From positions 1 to 64,000 of the forward strand of contig CANRPW010000007.1 in assembly GCA_947632615.1 (NCBI GenBank): 64,000 bases of DNA, given 5' to 3'. The notes beneath the pieces are model-generated. The model did not search any database. It was given only the letters and a program-made list of their open reading frames with translations, and was not told where the DNA came from. This document shows positions 52,253 to 61,153 of this stretch, one piece after another. The DNA is from an uncultured Clostridia bacterium. Its GTDB lineage: Bacteria; Bacillota; Clostridia; Lachnospirales; CAG-274. The position numbers were made by a program, and so were the translations under genes. Position 1 is the stretch's first letter. The number at the start of each line of letters is the position of its first letter.

Positions 52253-52612
52253 ATGGCTAAAAAGAAAAAAATCTCTCCAAATTATTTAGACAGCGTGCCT
52301 ACATGCAGCGCTGAGCGCCCTTGGCATATAAACGACGAGGGAATGGTGGAGATAGATATGGAAAACAAGGGCTTTTATCATTTTTTAGCCCAAAAATTTT
52401 TTAATAAACCTCGCATAAGCCATATAGCGCTGGACAAGTACGGAAGCGTAGTATGGCAGAGCATTAACGGGAAAAACACTATAAGAGATATTATAGAAAT
52501 AATGAAAAAGGAATTTCCCACCGAAAAGGACCGTATGCTCGACCGTATAGTCACATATATGGCTACTCTGCAGCGAAACGGCTTTATAACCGTAAAGGGG
52601 GCAAAAAAATGA
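52253..52612 (+). CDS. PqqD family protein
   Basis: A 119-aa small protein of the PqqD/RRE-like fold: HIALDKYGSVVWQSINGKNTIRDIIEIMKKEF. PqqD-type domains usually hand peptides to radical SAM enzymes, but no radical SAM gene or precursor peptide is nearby. It overlaps the next gene by 4 bp. A free-standing role is unknown. Confidence 0.8.
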   Translation: MAKKKKISPNYLDSVPTCSAERPWHINDEGMVEIDMENKGFYHFLAQKFFNKPRISHIALDKYGSVVWQSINGKNTIRDIIEIMKKEFPTEKDRMLDRIVTYMATLQRNGFITVKGAKK

Positions 52613-52959
52613 AGTTTATCATGATTGGCTTTTGTGTTCTTCTCTTTGCTCTCGTTACTGCCGCTTTGGTTTTGTGGGGTATGCGCAAGGCATATTTTCA
52701 ACGTGAAAACCTTGCCAAAATGCTGTTTTCAAAGTCTGCCGATGCGGTTATGACCTATCTTAAGACCCACGACTCAGTCACCGAGAACAAAATGCTCTCG
52801 TTGGTTGAAGGCATACAGGCGTCGGAGTTTTTAAGCCGAAACAAAGCGGTGGTACGTTCCGACAGGGCTTTTACCGCAAAGCTTATAGAAATAATGATAC
52901 ATGACGGGCTTATTAAAAAGGTTAAAAATGGCAAAAATGTTTATTATGTAAAAAACTGA
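52609..52959 (+). CDS. Membrane-anchored winged-helix-like protein
   Basis: A 116-aa protein with one N-terminal membrane helix (FIMIGFCVLLFALVTAALVLWGM) and a cytosolic part that reads like a small winged helix (SADAVMTYLKTHDSVTENKM ... LIEIMIHDGLIKKVKNGKNVYYV). No named family recognised. The 4-bp overlap with the PqqD-like gene suggests that the two proteins work together. Confidence 0.7.
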   Translation: MKFIMIGFCVLLFALVTAALVLWGMRKAYFQRENLAKMLFSKSADAVMTYLKTHDSVTENKMLSLVEGIQASEFLSRNKAVVRSDRAFTAKLIEIMIHDGLIKKVKNGKNVYYVKN

Positions 52960-52984
52960 CCCAAAACACAAAGGAGGGAAAAAT

Positions 52985-54433
52985 ATGGGAATATTATCTG
53001 ATATAGAACCTAAATCGGTATTTAAGTATTTTGAAGAAATTTGTGCTATTCCCCACGGCTCGGGAAATACGGATGCAATAAGCGACTACTGTGTAGATTT
53101 TGCAAATGAGCACGGTCTTAAATCTATAAAGGACAAAAGCAACAACGTCATTATATTTAAAAACGGCACGCCGGGCTATGAGGAGTCGCCTGCGGTAATG
53201 ATACAGGGTCACCTTGATATGGTATGCGAAAAAACACCTGAGTGCAACATTGACTTTGAAAAGGACGGGCTTACCCTTAAGCTGGAAAACGGCATAATCT
53301 CAGCCGAGGGAACAACCTTAGGCGGCGACGACGGCATAGCTGTGGCTATGGCTCTTGCTATTTTGGCTTCAGAAAACACACCCCATCCGCCTCTTGAGGT
53401 AGTTCTTACAACAGACGAAGAAATAGGTATGTTGGGCGCTGCCGACCTTGACTGCTCACCCCTTAAAGCAAGAACAATGCTCAACCTCGACTCAGAGGAC
53501 GAGGGTATACTTTTGGTAAGCTGTGCCGGCGGAACCACAACCACGTGCACTCTCCCCATAAAGCGCATTGACACAAAGGGCGTATTAGTAACGCTTAAAG
53601 TGGAGGGGCTTACAGGCGGACACTCAGGCGTAGAAATAGACAAGGGCAGAGCCAACTCAAACCGCCTTTTAGGACGTCTTTTAAATGAGATAAGCAAGAA
53701 GATACCTTACGACCTCGTTTCGGTGGACGGCGGACTTAAGGACAATGCCATACCTCGTGAATCTACTGCCAAAATAGTGATTTCTCCCGAAAACAGAACG
53801 GCGTTAAAGGCGCAGGCTCCTAAATTTTACAATATCTTCTCATCGGAATACAGAAGAACCGACCCCAAGCTCGACGTAAATGTATACGTTGGCGAGGAAG
53901 GCTCTTATACGGCAATGGATCCTCTTTCCAAAAAGAATGTTATAGCGGCTTTGGTAAATCTTCCCGATGGTATTCAGCGTATGAGCAACGATATACCGGG
54001 GCTTGTTCAGACATCCCTTAATATGGGTATTCTTAAAACAGGCGAAAGCGAAGTCAATATGAGCTTTGCAGTACGCAGCAGCGTAGGCACAGAAAAGGAA
54101 GAGCTTGTGAGCAGACTTTCAAGCCTTATGGACGTGCTTGGCGGAAGCATCTCCTGCGTGGGAGATTATCCCGCATGGGAATATAGGTCAGAATCAAGGC
54201 TTCGTGACCTTATGATAGAAGTCTTTGAAGAACAGTACGGCAGAAAGCCTACAGTAGCCGCAATACACGCAGGCGTTGAGTGCGGTCTGTTTGCAGGCAA
54301 ACTGCCCGGGCTTGACTGTGTTTCCATGGGCCCCGATATGACGGATATACACACACCCAACGAATCTATGAATATTGCTTCTGTAGAAAGAACATGGAAG
54401 TATGTTCTTGAAGTGCTCAGAAGACTTGTATAA
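52985..54433 (+). CDS. pepD: Aminoacyl-histidine dipeptidase (PepD, M20)
   Basis: A 482-aa zinc dipeptidase that hydrolyses Xaa-His and other dipeptides. MIQGHLDMVCEK and GGDDGIAVAMALAIL hold zinc ligands, TTDEEIGMLGA the catalytic Glu, and a lid domain lies in the middle. ATG follows AAAGGAGGGAAAAAT. The adjacent, now broken OPT peptide transporter gene makes a peptide-use context. Confidence 0.95.
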   Translation: MGILSDIEPKSVFKYFEEICAIPHGSGNTDAISDYCVDFANEHGLKSIKDKSNNVIIFKNGTPGYEESPAVMIQGHLDMVCEKTPECNIDFEKDGLTLKLENGIISAEGTTLGGDDGIAVAMALAILASENTPHPPLEVVLTTDEEIGMLGAADLDCSPLKARTMLNLDSEDEGILLVSCAGGTTTTCTLPIKRIDTKGVLVTLKVEGLTGGHSGVEIDKGRANSNRLLGRLLNEISKKIPYDLVSVDGGLKDNAIPRESTAKIVISPENRTALKAQAPKFYNIFSSEYRRTDPKLDVNVYVGEEGSYTAMDPLSKKNVIAALVNLPDGIQRMSNDIPGLVQTSLNMGILKTGESEVNMSFAVRSSVGTEKEELVSRLSSLMDVLGGSISCVGDYPAWEYRSESRLRDLMIEVFEEQYGRKPTVAAIHAGVECGLFAGKLPGLDCVSMGPDMTDIHTPNESMNIASVERTWKYVLEVLRRLV

Positions 54434-54436
54434 ATC

Positions 54437-54721
54437 TTAGCCGACCAAACTGAGTGTTGCTCGGGGCGAGGGCTCGGCATCAAGGCAATGAGGGGCGGAT
54501 GTATCCGCCCCTCATTGCCTTGATGCCGAGCCCTCGCCCCGACCCGTGGGGGAAAATCCGCAAAACCCGCCTGCGGCGGGTTTTGCGGATTTTCCCCCAC
54601 GGGTCACCGGGGGCAATCAGCCAAAGGGAGCAGCTGCGCTGCTCCCTTTGGCTGATTGCCCCCGGTGGGCAGGCATTTCATATGGCTCCGCTTGCAGCGG
54701 AGCCATATGAAATGTCTGCCC
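54437..54721 (+). repeat. Palindrome element VI (four adjoining hairpins)
   Basis: Boundary motif TTAGCCGACCAAACTG (54437-54452), then four hairpins with almost no unpaired DNA between them: 54463-54540 (38 bp arms), 54541-54605 (31), 54605-54667 (30) and 54667-54721 (25, one mismatch). Hairpins 2/3 and 3/4 share their junction base. It lies between pepD and the third MATE gene on the same strand. Confidence 0.9.
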
Positions 54722-54753
54722 GGCATATTATTTTATCTGAAAGGAACTTGTAA

Positions 54754-56100
54754 ATGAAAAACGACTTGAACAACGGCAGCATATTGAAAACTATATTGAG
54801 ATTTTCCATTCCATTTTTTATATCATATTTTCTTCAGACGCTTTACGGCATGGCAGACCTTTTCATTATAGGCAAATACAGCGGAGTAGACAGCACCACC
54901 GCCGTATCGGTCGGCAGCCAGATAATGCACATGCTCACCGTTATGATAGTAGGTCTTTCCATGGGCACTACCGTACTTATAGGGCGCAGCGCAGGGGCTA
55001 AGCTAAGGTCGGAAATTTCTCATATTATAGGAAACACCGTCATATTGTTTACTGCCCTTTCAGCAGTTGCGACCATAGTTTTGCTTGCTTTGGTAAAGCC
55101 CATAGTCGCAGTAATGCTGACCCCTGCCGAGGCTGTGTCGGGAACTATTCAATATCTGACGATCTGCTTTATAGGCATACCCTTTATTACGGCATACAAC
55201 ATAATTAGCTCAGTTTTCAGGGGCTTAGGCGACTCCAAAAGCCCTATGTATTTTATTGCCATAGCCTGTGCCGCCAACATTATTCTTGACCTCCTGTTTA
55301 TAGGGGCTTTTCATATGGGGCCTATTGGCGCAGCTCTTGGCACTGTTCTTTCTCAGACTCTCAGCGCCGCTATAGCTCTTTTTGTCATATCGAAAAGACA
55401 AACGGGCAAGCTCATATCAGCGCAGGAGCTTTCCCCCTCTGCAGCGACTATAAAAAGACTTTTACATATAGGCGTTCCCATAGCTTTACAAGACGGCTTT
55501 ATACAAATTTCATTTCTTGTTATTACGGCTATAGCAAATGCAAGAGGTCTGCAAGATGCCGCAGCTGTCGGTATTGTAGAAAAAATAATAGGCATGCTCT
55601 TTCTTGTGCCTTCGTCAATGCTGTCTTCAGTATCTGCCATTTGCTCTCATAACATAGGCGCAAAGCTATATGACAGGTCAAAACAAACGCTGTTTTGCGC
55701 CATAGGCATAACAGCAGGCTTTGGACTTATATTGGCAATTTTTATGCAGTTTGAAGCAAGTGCAGCCGTAAGTCTGTTTGTAAAAAGCAAAGAAACCGGC
55801 GTTATTTACGCCGGTTCTCAATATTTAAGAGGCTACGTATGGGATTGTGTCTTTGCGGGTATTCACTTCTGCTTCAGCGGCTATTTCTGCGCCTGCGGCA
55901 GATCTGAAATATCCTTCATACACAATTTTATAGCCATTATAAGTGCAAGAATACCTCTTGCATGGCTTGCCTCAAGACTTTTTACCTATACGCTTTTGCC
56001 TATGGGTCTTGCTACGACCACAGGCTCATTCGTATCGGTAGTTATTTGCATAATAATTTATATTATACTAAATAAACAAAATAAACTGATCAAAGCTTAA
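54754..56100 (+). CDS. MATE family multidrug exporter (3rd)
   Basis: A 448-aa, 12-helix MATE protein: SIPFFISYFLQTLYGMADLFIIGKY, SSVFRGLGDSKSPMYFI and a repeat of the fold in the second half. ATG follows GAAAGGAACTTGTAA. The stop abuts the convergent TrpB2 gene. Like the other two exporters, its substrate is not evident; all three differ enough to be separate subfamilies rather than recent copies. Confidence 0.92.
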   Translation: MKNDLNNGSILKTILRFSIPFFISYFLQTLYGMADLFIIGKYSGVDSTTAVSVGSQIMHMLTVMIVGLSMGTTVLIGRSAGAKLRSEISHIIGNTVILFTALSAVATIVLLALVKPIVAVMLTPAEAVSGTIQYLTICFIGIPFITAYNIISSVFRGLGDSKSPMYFIAIACAANIILDLLFIGAFHMGPIGAALGTVLSQTLSAAIALFVISKRQTGKLISAQELSPSAATIKRLLHIGVPIALQDGFIQISFLVITAIANARGLQDAAAVGIVEKIIGMLFLVPSSMLSSVSAICSHNIGAKLYDRSKQTLFCAIGITAGFGLILAIFMQFEASAAVSLFVKSKETGVIYAGSQYLRGYVWDCVFAGIHFCFSGYFCACGRSEISFIHNFIAIISARIPLAWLASRLFTYTLLPMGLATTTGSFVSVVICIIIYIILNKQNKLIKA

Positions 56101-57468
56101 TTACTCCGACTTGGGGAGCTTTGCCAAAGATTGGCTTATTTCTTCATCTGTAGGTATATGATCGCTCATTTTGCCGTCATGGAAGCTTTCATAAGCCACC
56201 ATATCGAAATAACCTGTTCCCGTAAGACCGAATACAATAGTCTTTTCTTCTCCTGCTTCTTTACACTTAAGAGCTTCATCAATGGCGCCCTTAATAGCGT
56301 GGCTGCTTTCGGGAGCGGGAAGTATGCCTTCTGTGCGGGCAAATAATTCAGCCGCTTCAAATACATCTGTCTGCTTATAAGATGTTGCTTCCATATATCC
56401 ATCATGATAAAGCTGTGAAAGAATTGTGCTCATGCCGTGAAATCTGAGTCCGCCGGCGTGGTTAGGCGCAGGAATAAAGCCGCTGCCAAGTGTGTACATC
56501 TTCGCAAGAGGACATATCATACCCGTATCGCAAAAATCGTATGCAAACTTGCCCCTTGTAAAGCTTGGGCATGAAGAAGGCTCTACAGCGATTATTTTAT
56601 AATCATTTTCTCCTCTGAGCTTTTCTCCCATAAAAGGAGCTATAAGACCGCCAAGGTTAGAGCCGCCGCCTGCGCAGCCAACTATAATGTCAGCCTTTTC
56701 TCCTATTTTATCAAGGGCTGCCTTTGTTTCAAGACCTATTACAGACTGATGCAGAAGCACCTGATTTAAAACGCTTCCCAATACATATCTGTAGCCCTCG
56801 CTTGTTGTAGCCACTTCAACAGCTTCGGATATAGCACAGCCAAGGCTTCCCGTTGTGCCGGGATGCTCTGCAAGTATTCTCTTGCCTACCTCGGTTTCCA
56901 TTGAGGGCGAAGGTGTTACTGATGCGCCATAGGTGCGCATTACCTCACGACGGAAGGGCTTTTGCTCGTATGATACCTTTACCATATATACCTTGCAGTC
57001 AAGGTCGAAATATGCACATGCCATAGAAAGAGCCGTACCCCACTGACCTGCTCCGGTCTCTGTAGTTACGCCCTTAAGCCCCTGCTTCTTTGCATAATAA
57101 GCCTGAGCTATTGCAGAATTTAATTTGTGGCTGCCGCTGGTGTTGTTTCCTTCAAACTTATAATAAATTTTTGCAGGTGTGCCTAACTTTTTCTCAAGTC
57201 TGTAGGCTCTCATAAGAGGTGACGGACGGTACATCTTATAAAATTCGACTATTTCATCGGGTATTTTGAAAAATGCTGTGTCGTTGTCAAGCTCCTGAGC
57301 TATAAGCTCCTTGCAAAATACGCCTTCAAGCTCTTCTGCCTTCATAGGCTGAAGTGTGCCCGGGTTTAAAAGCGGAGCGGGCTTATTTTTCATATCCGCA
57401 CGTACATTATACCAGCTTCTCGGTATTTCCTTTTCATCAAGATAAATTTTGTAGGGAATTTTTGCCAT
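56101..57468 (-). CDS. trpB2: Tryptophan synthase beta-like protein, TrpB2 type
   Basis: A 455-aa PLP enzyme of the TrpB2 group, which makes tryptophan from indole and serine without a tight TrpA partner. The PLP lysine is Lys115 in NNTSGSHKLNSAIAQAYYA; ETGAGQWGTALSMAC and GCAGGGSNLGGL follow. ATG at 57468 has AAAGGAGAAATTAAA. No trpA or other trp genes are near, and the Trp T-box leader indicates a free-standing indole-salvage role. Confidence 0.93.
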   Translation of the reverse strand: MAKIPYKIYLDEKEIPRSWYNVRADMKNKPAPLLNPGTLQPMKAEELEGVFCKELIAQELDNDTAFFKIPDEIVEFYKMYRPSPLMRAYRLEKKLGTPAKIYYKFEGNNTSGSHKLNSAIAQAYYAKKQGLKGVTTETGAGQWGTALSMACAYFDLDCKVYMVKVSYEQKPFRREVMRTYGASVTPSPSMETEVGKRILAEHPGTTGSLGCAISEAVEVATTSEGYRYVLGSVLNQVLLHQSVIGLETKAALDKIGEKADIIVGCAGGGSNLGGLIAPFMGEKLRGENDYKIIAVEPSSCPSFTRGKFAYDFCDTGMICPLAKMYTLGSGFIPAPNHAGGLRFHGMSTILSQLYHDGYMEATSYKQTDVFEAAELFARTEGILPAPESSHAIKGAIDEALKCKEAGEEKTIVFGLTGTGYFDMVAYESFHDGKMSDHIPTDEEISQSLAKLPKSE

Positions 57469-57536
57469 TTTAATTTCTCCTTTCTTATTTTTATGACCAT
57501 ATAGGTCTTCCCACAGCTTTATTTTATAAAGGCCAA

Positions 57537-57795
57537 ACAAAAAAGCCCCTGACAAGTATATAAATACTTATCAAGGGCGAAAATTCATTTCGCGGTGCCA
57601 CCTTGTTTCAAGCCTTTGAAAGCTCCTCTGCGGAATACCTACATATCCCCGACTATTTACGATAGTCACACGTCAGCGCATTTAACGCCGCCCTCAGCAG
57701 TCCATATTATTCGTACTGCACTGCGGAATTCACACCGTCATCCGCTCTCTTAAAATGCCAATTACGATTTTTTTCTGCCTCATAGGTTTGTCTAT
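57537..57795 (-). promoter_or_regulatory. Trp T-box leader of trpB2
   Basis: Minus-strand leader with stem I apex (AGAGAGCGGATGACGGTGTG), specifier triplet TGG at 57704-57702 followed by A, T-box AAGGTGGCACCGCG and a terminator ending in seven T. Uncharged tRNA-Trp should turn on trpB2. Confidence 0.9.
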
Positions 57796-57801
57796 GAGAT
57801 T

Positions 57802-57830
57802 ATAATAGCACAACCCTCTCGCTCTGTCAA
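57802..57830 (-). promoter_or_regulatory. Promoter of the trpB2 T-box
   Basis: Minus strand TTGACA (57830-57825), a 17-bp spacer and TATTAT (57807-57802). Confidence 0.7.
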
Positions 57831-57919
57831 GCATTAAGAGCGGTATTTATTAAATTTTAATTTAAAAAAGGCTTAGGGGAATTTATTTTATAATTTTATC
57901 AAAAAATAGAAATTAGGGC

Positions 57920-57948
57920 TTGCATTATGTTTTTAAATATGATAAAAT
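57920..57948 (+). promoter_or_regulatory. Promoter of the ACT-hom-lysC operon
   Basis: TTGCAT (57920-57925), a 17-bp spacer and TAAAAT (57943-57948), 40 bp before the start codon. Confidence 0.65.
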
Positions 57949-57988
57949 CTCTCTGTTGAAAACAATTGTATATCACAGGTGAACAATT

Positions 57989-58426
57989 ATGGAAGACAAC
58001 TCCAAATATTTAATTGTTGATAAAAGCGTTCTTCCCGATGTGTTTTTAAAGGTAATGAAGGCAAAAATGCTAATTGCTTCTGAGGGCATTTCCGTTTCGG
58101 AGGCAGTTCTTACAGCAGGCATAAGCCGCTCTGCCTTTTATAAATATAGGGATAATATCTTCCCCCTCTCAGATAACACTAAGGGCAAGACCGTAATTAT
58201 AGCCATGAACCTTTCTCATGTGCAGGGGCTTTTATCAACCGTTCTGAATACCATAGCGGAATTCGGGGCAAACATACTCACTATAAATCAGACCATACCT
58301 ATAAACGGTCTGGCAAATATCACCATAAGCTTAGAAACGTCCGAGTCATGTGACATTGATGTTCTTATAAAAAATCTCAAGTCGGAAAGCGGCGTTTTGG
58401 GCGCAAAAGTAATCGCAAGGGAGTGA
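57989..58426 (+). CDS. ACT domain-containing protein (UPF0735/PheB-like)
   Basis: A 145-aa protein: an N-terminal helix-turn-helix-like part (AVLTAGISRSAFYKYRDNIFP) and a C-terminal ACT domain (~70-145) that should bind an amino acid. Related proteins precede homoserine dehydrogenase or aromatic genes in many Bacillota. Position before hom and lysC suggests that it senses an aspartate-family amino acid; this is inference. Confidence 0.85.
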   Translation: MEDNSKYLIVDKSVLPDVFLKVMKAKMLIASEGISVSEAVLTAGISRSAFYKYRDNIFPLSDNTKGKTVIIAMNLSHVQGLLSTVLNTIAEFGANILTINQTIPINGLANITISLETSESCDIDVLIKNLKSESGVLGAKVIARE

Positions 58427-58435
58427 AACACAGCT

Positions 58436-59674
58436 ATGGCAAAAATAGCAGTTTTAGGATATGGCACCGTAGGCTCAGGTGTATATCAGGTAATAAAGAC
58501 AAACAGCGGCATAGTAGAAAAAAATGCCGATGAAAAAATCGAAATAAAATATGTTCTCGACTTAAGAGACTTCCCGGGAGACCCTGTTGAGGATGTTCTT
58601 ACACATAATTTTGAGGATATCATAAACGATGACGAGGTTTCGGTTGTTGTTGAGGTAATGGGCGGACTTAAGCCTGCCTACGAATTTACAAGAAGATGTC
58701 TTGAAAGCGGCAAAAGCGTATGCACCTCAAACAAAGAGCTTGTAGCCGAGCACGGCGCAGAACTTATAAAGGTAGCGGAAGAACACGGTGTGACCTATCT
58801 CTTTGAAGCAAGCGTAGGCGGAGGCATACCTATTATAAGAACTCTCATAAGCTCTATAACCTCTGAAAAAATACTTGAAATAAAGGGTATTTTAAACGGA
58901 ACCACCAACTATATGCTCACAAAGATGTCAAAAGAGAGCCTTGAATATGAGGACGTGCTTAAGGAAGCTCAGGAAAAGGGCTATGCAGAGCGCAATCCGG
59001 CAGCTGACGTTGAAGGACACGATGCCTGCAGAAAGATATCCATACTTATGTCACTTGCTCTTGAAGGTCAGGTAGACTACAAGGACGTGCATACAGAGGG
59101 TATAACCGAAATAACCAAGACTGATATGGAATATGCCGCAGCTCTTGGCTGCGAGATAAAGCTCTTAGGCGTAGGCAAAAACTCAGATGAGGGCAGCTAT
59201 GTTATGGTAGCGCCCTTCCTTGTAAGCTCTGCCAGCCCGCTCTTCAGCGTAAGAGATGTATTCAACGGCATTTGCATAACCGGCAACATGTTAGGCGAAG
59301 TAATGTTCTACGGAAGAGGCGCAGGCAAAGAAGCTACCGCAGCCGCTGTTGTTTCCGACGTTATAGATGCAGTAAGGAACAAGATCAACCCCAAGCGCAT
59401 AAAATGGGACTGTGAGAAGGTAGACCTTCTGCCCTTTGGAAGAATCCCCGAAAGCAAGCTTGTAAGAGTAGAAAGCCTTGATATAGAAGCAGGTAAAAAG
59501 GCTGTAGAGTCGGTATTCGGCAAGGTAGAATTTATACAGCTTGATAACCATGACGACGAATTTGCCTTTATTTCACCTAAGCAGAGCGAATCGGAGCTTG
59601 ATGAAAAGCTCAGCGCACTTCTTAATAAAGACAATGTAGAAAACATACTTGGAACTATTAGAACAGAGGAGTAA
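58436..59674 (+). CDS. hom: Homoserine dehydrogenase
   Basis: Reduces aspartate semialdehyde to homoserine for threonine and methionine. VLGYGTVGSGVYQVI binds NAD(P), KGILNGTTNYMLTKM is the catalytic signature, and a C-terminal ACT domain (~340-412) offers feedback control. 412 aa. It is 9 bp after the ACT gene and 5 bp before lysC. Confidence 0.96.
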   Translation: MAKIAVLGYGTVGSGVYQVIKTNSGIVEKNADEKIEIKYVLDLRDFPGDPVEDVLTHNFEDIINDDEVSVVVEVMGGLKPAYEFTRRCLESGKSVCTSNKELVAEHGAELIKVAEEHGVTYLFEASVGGGIPIIRTLISSITSEKILEIKGILNGTTNYMLTKMSKESLEYEDVLKEAQEKGYAERNPAADVEGHDACRKISILMSLALEGQVDYKDVHTEGITEITKTDMEYAAALGCEIKLLGVGKNSDEGSYVMVAPFLVSSASPLFSVRDVFNGICITGNMLGEVMFYGRGAGKEATAAAVVSDVIDAVRNKINPKRIKWDCEKVDLLPFGRIPESKLVRVESLDIEAGKKAVESVFGKVEFIQLDNHDDEFAFISPKQSESELDEKLSALLNKDNVENILGTIRTEE

Positions 59675-59679
59675 TAAAT

Positions 59680-60900
59680 ATGTTGATAGTAATGAAATTC
59701 GGCGGCTCATCTGTAGCAGATGCCGCAAGAATCCAGAATGTTGCAAGAAGGATAAAGAGGTCCTACGATGCAGGAAACAAGGTTGCCGTTATACTTTCGG
59801 CTCAGGGTGACACAACAGACGACCTTATTGAAAAGGCTCACGAAATAAACCCAAGACCCTCAAAGCGTGAAATGGATATGCTTTTGGCAACGGGCGAACA
59901 GCAGTCTGTAGCTCTTATGTGTATGGCTCTTGAAGGCATGAAAGTCCCCTGCATTTCACTTAATGCAAATCAGTGCCGCATTTATGCCACAAGCAATTAT
60001 TCAAACGCAAGAATTAAGGACATAAACTGCGAGAGAATAAGAAACGAGCTTGATGCAGGAAAGGTTGTCGTAATAACGGGCTTCCAGGGTATCAACCGCA
60101 AGGGCGATGTTGTTACGCTTGGCAGAGGCGGCTCTGATACTTCGGCGGTTGCTGTTGCTGCAAAGCTTAATGCAGACTTATGCGAGATATATACAGACGT
60201 TGACGGCGTTTACACAGCCGACCCAAGACACGTTAAGACAGCTAAAAAGCTCAGTGAGATATCGTTTGATGAAATGCTGGAATTTGCATCCTTAGGAGCG
60301 CAGGTTCTTCACAACCGCTCTGTAGAGCTTGCAAAGAAATACGGTGTAAAGTTAGTGGTAAGATCCAGCCTTTCAGAAGCAGAGGGAACAATTGTTAAGG
60401 AGGAAGCAAAAGTGGAAAGTATGTTAATAAGCGGCGTTGCCGTAGATAAAAATGTAGCAAGAATTTCAATAATAGGCGTTGAGGACAAACCGGGTACAGC
60501 GTACAAGCTGTTTGCTGCCCTTGCTCGCAAGAATATAAGCGTTGACATTATACTTCAGTCTATCGGCAGAAACGGCAGCAAGGATATCTCCTTCACCGTA
60601 GCAAGAAGCGACCTGCAGGAAGCTCTTTCAGCCATTGAAAATATAAAGGATGTTATAAAATTTGATAAGCTTGACCATAAGGAAAATGTAGCTAAGGTAT
60701 CTATAGTAGGTGCAGGTATGGCTACAAATGCAGGCGTTGCATCTTTATTCTTTGAAGCTGTATATAATGCAGGTGTAAATGTAAATATGATATCTACTTC
60801 AGAGATAAAAATATCTATTCTTGTAGACGAGAAAGATGCTGATTTTGCAGCAAACAAGATCCACGACGCATTTATACACCAATCATCTTCACTTCACTGA
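59680..60900 (+). CDS. lysC: Aspartate kinase
   Basis: Phosphorylates aspartate, the first step of the pathway. The kinase domain (~1-245) opens with MKFGGSSVADAARIQ and has TLGRGGSDTSAVAVAA; two ACT domains follow (~255-400). Length 406 aa matches the Bacillus aspartokinase II alpha subunit. An internal ribosome site suggests that a separate beta subunit is made from the same frame (see 60397-60900). Confidence 0.96.
   Translation: MLIVMKFGGSSVADAARIQNVARRIKRSYDAGNKVAVILSAQGDTTDDLIEKAHEINPRPSKREMDMLLATGEQQSVALMCMALEGMKVPCISLNANQCRIYATSNYSNARIKDINCERIRNELDAGKVVVITGFQGINRKGDVVTLGRGGSDTSAVAVAAKLNADLCEIYTDVDGVYTADPRHVKTAKKLSEISFDEMLEFASLGAQVLHNRSVELAKKYGVKLVVRSSLSEAEGTIVKEEAKVESMLISGVAVDKNVARISIIGVEDKPGTAYKLFAALARKNISVDIILQSIGRNGSKDISFTVARSDLQEALSAIENIKDVIKFDKLDHKENVAKVSIVGAGMATNAGVASLFFEAVYNAGVNVNMISTSEIKISILVDEKDADFAANKIHDAFIHQSSSLH
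60397..60900 (+). CDS. Predicted internal-start beta subunit of aspartate kinase
   Basis: Inside lysC, AAGGAGGA (60397-60404) lies 8 nt before an in-frame GTG (60412; ATG at 60421). The product would be ~162 aa and contain both ACT domains. Bacillus subtilis lysC uses the same arrangement, with a ~163-aa beta subunit. The internal site is stronger than that of the full-length protein. Translation from it is inferred, not shown. Confidence 0.6.
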   Translation, partial: KEEAKVESMLISGVAVDKNVARISIIGVEDKPGTAYKLFAALARKNISVDIILQSIGRNGSKDISFTVARSDLQEALSAIENIKDVIKFDKLDHKENVAKVSIVGAGMATNAGVASLFFEAVYNAGVNVNMISTSEIKISILVDEKDADFAANKIHDAFIHQSSSLH

Positions 60901-60927
60901 TAATCGGTCACCTAAAGCACCGAAGGT

Positions 60928-61057
60928 GCACCCTCATATCCGACGATCGCAGATCGTCGGATATGAGGGTGCCGCGGGGCGAGGGGAGTCGCAACGAAAA
61001 AAGCAAGCCCTGCGGGCTTGCTTTTTTCGTTGCGAATCCCCTCGCCCCGCGGCACCC
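60928..61057 (+). repeat. Palindrome element VII
   Basis: Hairpin 1 (60928-60972) has 21-bp arms around GCA. Hairpin 2 (60967-61057) has 44-bp arms around TGC with one mismatch. GGGTGC at 60967-60972 can pair with GCACCC at 60928-60933 or at 61052-61057, so the two folds exclude each other there. Its apex has A- and T-tracts like a bidirectional terminator, between convergent lysC and the aminotransferase. Confidence 0.9.
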
Positions 61058-61153
61058 TCTGCCGGATGGGTAAAACGGAAAATTTTGTAAAAATTTTGTA
61101 AAAATTTCTACCTTTTTCTCTGATAACCGGGAAACCACCCAAAGTACCGGTGT

